The position numbers and the translations under genes are program-made. This document shows positions 5,696 to 7,530 of a stretch of 7,530 bases of DNA, in pieces. The stretch comes from Phycisphaerales bacterium UBA4658 (GTDB lineage Bacteria; Planctomycetota; Phycisphaerae; Phycisphaerales; UBA1924), in assembly GCA_002405485.1 (NCBI GenBank), contig DHLW01000155.1, positions 25,013 to 32,542 on the forward strand, given 5' to 3'. A model generated the notes under the pieces. That model was not told the DNA's origin. It made no database searches and saw only the letters and a program-made list of their open reading frames with translations. Positions within the stretch are counted from its first letter, which is position 1. Each line of letters opens with the position of its first letter.

Positions 5696-6307
5696 ATGTC
5701 GGACTCGGGCCAGCCCCCCAAGATCATCGTGGACAGCGACTGGAAGGCGCAGGCCCAGCGGGAACGGGAGAAGCTCGCGGAGAAGGAGCGGGCCGCCAAA
5801 CAGTCCGCTGAGAAGCCCAAAGCCGGGAGCGTGCCCGGGGCGGCCCCCGCGGGTGGTCAGGTCGGTGCGCCGGCGGAAGGCGGCGAAGCGCCTGCGACCG
5901 ATTTCCAGGCGTTGCTGGGCACGCTCGCGACCCAGGCGCTCATGTACATGGGGGCATTCCCGGACCCGGAAACCGGGCGTGCGATCGTGTCTCTGGAGCA
6001 CGCGCGGTTCCACATCGATCTCCTGGGGGTTCTGGAGGACAAGACCAAGGGCAACCTGACCCCCGAAGAGAAGCACGATCTGGAGCAGACCACCGGCGAA
6101 CTGCGCATGCGTTTCGTGGAGATCGTGCAGGCGATCGCGCAGATGAAAAAGGAAGGCAAACTGCGGCAGACTTCGCCGGGCGGTGTCGCGATTCCCGGGG
6201 GCCCGGGAGGTCCGGGCGGGCTTGGCGGAGCGGGCGGCGTGATGCCGGGGGGCTTTGCCGGACCCGGGATCGGTTGCCTCGCGCACGCGTCGACGATCGA
6301 ATGGTGA
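5696..6307 (+). CDS. DUF1844 domain protein
   Basis: 203 residues from the ATG at 5696, which has AGGAAGGA six nt upstream. The frame is open back to 5543, but the conserved start PKIIVDSDWKAQAQRE (residues 8-23) and the ribosome binding site place the start here. A charged helical segment (15-40) is followed by an Ala/Pro/Gly-rich linker (41-66). The DUF1844 core is at about 68-150: FQALLGTLATQALMYMGAFP, then ARFHIDLLGVLEDKTKGNLT and a helical ELRMRFVEIVQAIAQ segment. The tail (160-192) is Gly-rich. DUF1844 has no established function and occurs in planctomycetes and some other phyla. No signal peptide or membrane segment is seen, so it is probably cytoplasmic. It lies 42 nt before sdhC on the same strand and could be co-transcribed with it. 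Confidence 0.88.
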   Translation: MSDSGQPPKIIVDSDWKAQAQREREKLAEKERAAKQSAEKPKAGSVPGAAPAGGQVGAPAEGGEAPATDFQALLGTLATQALMYMGAFPDPETGRAIVSLEHARFHIDLLGVLEDKTKGNLTPEEKHDLEQTTGELRMRFVEIVQAIAQMKKEGKLRQTSPGGVAIPGGPGGPGGLGGAGGVMPGGFAGPGIGCLAHASTIEW

Positions 6308-6335
6308 GGGTGGGGTGCCCGGACGAGCACGCACG

Positions 6336-6352
6336 AAGGAACCTCGGACTTG
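6336..6352 (+). promoter_or_regulatory. Ribosome binding site and TTG start that define sdhC
   Basis: AAGGA (6336-6340) lies 9 nt before TTG (6350-6352). No ATG in this frame occurs until residue 35, inside the first membrane helix. The alignable family start (FLEKHDFLLRRLHSLTG) begins at residue 11, so the TTG start is the reasonable choice. Confidence 0.7.
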
Positions 6353-7216
6353 AGCGCACAGCCCACTCCAGCACTTTCGTTTCTCGAGAAGCATGACTTT
6401 CTGCTTCGACGCCTGCACTCGCTCACGGGGGTGCTCCCGATCGGGCTGTTCATGATCGTGCACCTGGTCACGAACTCCTCGATCGTGTGGGGTCTTCTGG
6501 ATGCCCGCCACCGCGAACACGCGGGCGCTCAGGGGCACGCCGGGGCCGCCACGTTTCAGCACGAGGTGGACTTCATCCACGGGCTGCCGTTTCTGCTGCT
6601 GATCGAGATCTTCGGCTTGTGGCTGCCGATCGCCTTCCACTCGATCTACGGGTTCTACATCGTCAAGACCGGCAAGAGCAACATCTCGCGGTACGCCTAC
6701 GGGGCCAACTGGCGGTACTGGCTGCAGCGGGTGAGCGGATATGTCGGCTTTCTGTTCATCTTCTACCACGTCGCCACGCTTCGGTGGGGCTGGACGTTTC
6801 TGGTTCCCGGCGGGACGAAGTGGAGCGCGGAGTACGCGGCGAGCACCATGGCCGCGGTGCTGCAGGGCTCGAACATCGACGCCGCTCTCAGCGGAACCGG
6901 GGACGGGCTGCATCTGGGCGGGCTGCTTGTGTCGCTGTTCTACCTGGTCGGGGTGACGCTGCTGGTGTTCCACTTTGCCAACGGCCTGTGGACCTGGGCC
7001 ATCACCTGGGGAATCACCATCTCCAAGGCCGCACAGTCGCGGTGGGGCTATGCCTGCTTTGGGCTTGGGGCCGGCCTGATGGTTCTGGCGTGGTCGGCAG
7101 TGATCGGGTTCATGACCCTGGACGTGAAGTCGGCCCGGGTTGCCGAGTTGAAGATGAACGCCGAGAAGTCCACGGCGGTGGAAACAGGCGGAACGCCGGA
7201 ATCGACGGGTCGGTGA
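6350..7216 (+). CDS. sdhC: Succinate dehydrogenase cytochrome b558 subunit (type-B SQR membrane anchor)
   Basis: 288 residues, TTG start. Five hydrophobic helices are visible at about 25-47, 79-104, 125-147, 189-215 and 232-256. This is the five-helix single-subunit anchor of type-B succinate:quinone oxidoreductases, which bind two b hemes and need no SdhD. Histidines at the expected ligand positions are His38 (VHLVTNSS), His97 (IAFHSIYG), His140 (FYHVATLRW) and His208 (VFHFANGLWTW); His23 (RLHSLTG) is also conserved in the family. The subunit passes electrons between the flavoprotein/iron-sulfur pair and membrane quinone, probably menaquinone given the type. Between helices 3 and 4 lies a longer loop (148-188) rich in Ala, Gly and Ser. 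The C-terminal tail (257-288) is polar. sdhA follows after 77 nt; the DUF1844 gene precedes by 42 nt. Confidence 0.95.
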   Translation: MSAQPTPALSFLEKHDFLLRRLHSLTGVLPIGLFMIVHLVTNSSIVWGLLDARHREHAGAQGHAGAATFQHEVDFIHGLPFLLLIEIFGLWLPIAFHSIYGFYIVKTGKSNISRYAYGANWRYWLQRVSGYVGFLFIFYHVATLRWGWTFLVPGGTKWSAEYAASTMAAVLQGSNIDAALSGTGDGLHLGGLLVSLFYLVGVTLLVFHFANGLWTWAITWGITISKAAQSRWGYACFGLGAGLMVLAWSAVIGFMTLDVKSARVAELKMNAEKSTAVETGGTPESTGR

Positions 7217-7218
7217 GT

Positions 7219-7264
7219 TTTCGGTCCGGCCGTTCCTGTGCGGAGAGCATCGCTCGGACCGAAG
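7219..7264 (+). other. Intercistronic hairpin between sdhC and sdhA
   Basis: TTCGGTCCG (7220-7228) and CGGACCGAA (7255-7263) are perfect reverse complements. One G-U pair at each end extends the stem to 11 pairs (7219-7229 with 7254-7264). The 26-nt interior has no strong stem of its own. The hairpin starts 2 nt after the sdhC stop and ends about 11 nt before the sdhA ribosome binding site. No U-tract follows, so it is more likely an mRNA processing, stability or translation-setting element than a terminator. Confidence 0.5.
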
Positions 7265-7293
7265 CATCCGAATCAAGGTGAGAGTGCCACACC

Positions 7294-7530
7294 ATGTCTG
7301 AGCAGCGTGTCATCGTGGTCGGAGGCGGATTGGCTGGACTCGCGGCGGCGGTGCGGATCGCCGAGGCCGGGGTGCCGGTGGATCTGTTCTCCCTTGTTCC
7401 GGTTCGGCGATCGCACAGCGTGTGCGCCCAGGGCGGAATAAACGCGTGCAACGAGGTCGCGCGGCAGCAGGGATACAGCGAGTACGAGCTCTTCGATGCG
7501 ACGATCTACGGCGGGGACTTCCTCGCCGAC
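7294..7530 (+). CDS. sdhA: Succinate dehydrogenase flavoprotein subunit, N-terminal part (runs off the window)
   Basis: The first 79 codons are present, from the ATG at 7294 with AAGGTGAG (7275-7282) upstream. The N-terminus gives the FAD dinucleotide-binding fingerprint VIVVGGGLAGLAAA (6-19). Then RRSHSVCAQGGINACN (38-53) follows, in which His41 aligns with the histidine that carries covalent FAD in succinate dehydrogenases and fumarate reductases. The protein oxidises succinate to fumarate on the cytoplasmic face of the membrane and passes electrons through the iron-sulfur subunit to the SdhC hemes and quinone. The substrate-binding and capping domains lie outside the window, as does the expected sdhB. 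The pairing with a b558-type SdhC supports a type-B enzyme. Confidence 0.95.
   Translation, partial: MSEQRVIVVGGGLAGLAAAVRIAEAGVPVDLFSLVPVRRSHSVCAQGGINACNEVARQQGYSEYELFDATIYGGDFLAD

Noticed and set aside
6180..6290. GC-rich potential stems at the end of the DUF1844 gene, considered as a terminator before sdhC
   Set aside because: They lie inside the Gly/Pro-coding tract, arise from codon composition, and are not followed by a T-run.
5540..7276. Minus-strand open frame of 578 codons
   Set aside because: It runs antisense through the DUF1844 gene and sdhC, both of which have clear family motifs and ribosome binding sites. Its translation is rich in Arg, Pro, Gly and His, with no domain.
1..7530. 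CRISPR arrays, tRNA or rRNA genes, insertion sequence ends, long repeats
   Set aside because: No spaced direct repeats, no tRNA-like cloverleaf or rRNA segment, and no transposase frame or terminal inverted repeats were recognised by eye.

Overview
The window is high-GC bacterial DNA with very long open frames on both strands. Its gene set fits a planctomycete, most likely of the Phycisphaerae type. The clues are a topoisomerase VI B-like N-terminus, a DUF1573-like secreted protein, a DUF1844 protein starting with a PKIIVDSDWK-like segment, a lipoprotein SurA-like chaperone, and a type-B succinate dehydrogenase. The taxonomic call is inference; there is no rRNA or other phylogenetic marker.

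Layout. Positions 1-2491 are read on the minus strand. In transcription order they hold a 46-residue single-pass membrane protein (2491-2351), an unusual pyruvate-kinase-like protein (2256-280), and the first 46 codons of a protein that looks like DNA topoisomerase VI subunit B (138 to the window edge). Two GC-rich hairpins and a 12-bp palindrome lie between the kinase and the topoisomerase gene. From 2549 to 3703 a secreted DUF1573-like protein runs on the plus strand, divergent from the minus-strand cluster. It converges on a minus-strand pair: a SurA-like lipoprotein (5543-4224) followed by a YraN/UPF0102 nuclease-fold protein (4210-3731). A 152-bp divergent intergenic region (5544-5695) carries a perfect 8-bp dyad and a -10-like box. 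From there the plus strand reads a DUF1844 protein (5696-6307), sdhC (6350-7216, TTG start), and the start of sdhA (7294 to the window edge). A 9-bp perfect hairpin sits in the sdhC-sdhA gap.

How the genes fit together. sdhC and sdhA encode the membrane anchor and flavoprotein of a type-B succinate:quinone oxidoreductase; sdhB would be expected beyond the window. The SurA-like and YraN-like genes look like a two-gene transcription unit (13-nt gap) for envelope folding and for a DNA-processing protein of uncertain role. The other genes look like individual household or lineage-specific genes.

I see no CRISPR array, tRNA, rRNA, insertion sequence, prophage or defence island, and no strong candidate for a wholly new multi-gene system. 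The best leads are the bacterial topoisomerase VI B start, the divergent pyruvate-kinase paralogue with altered cation-site residues, the small membrane protein, and the two intergenic dyads.
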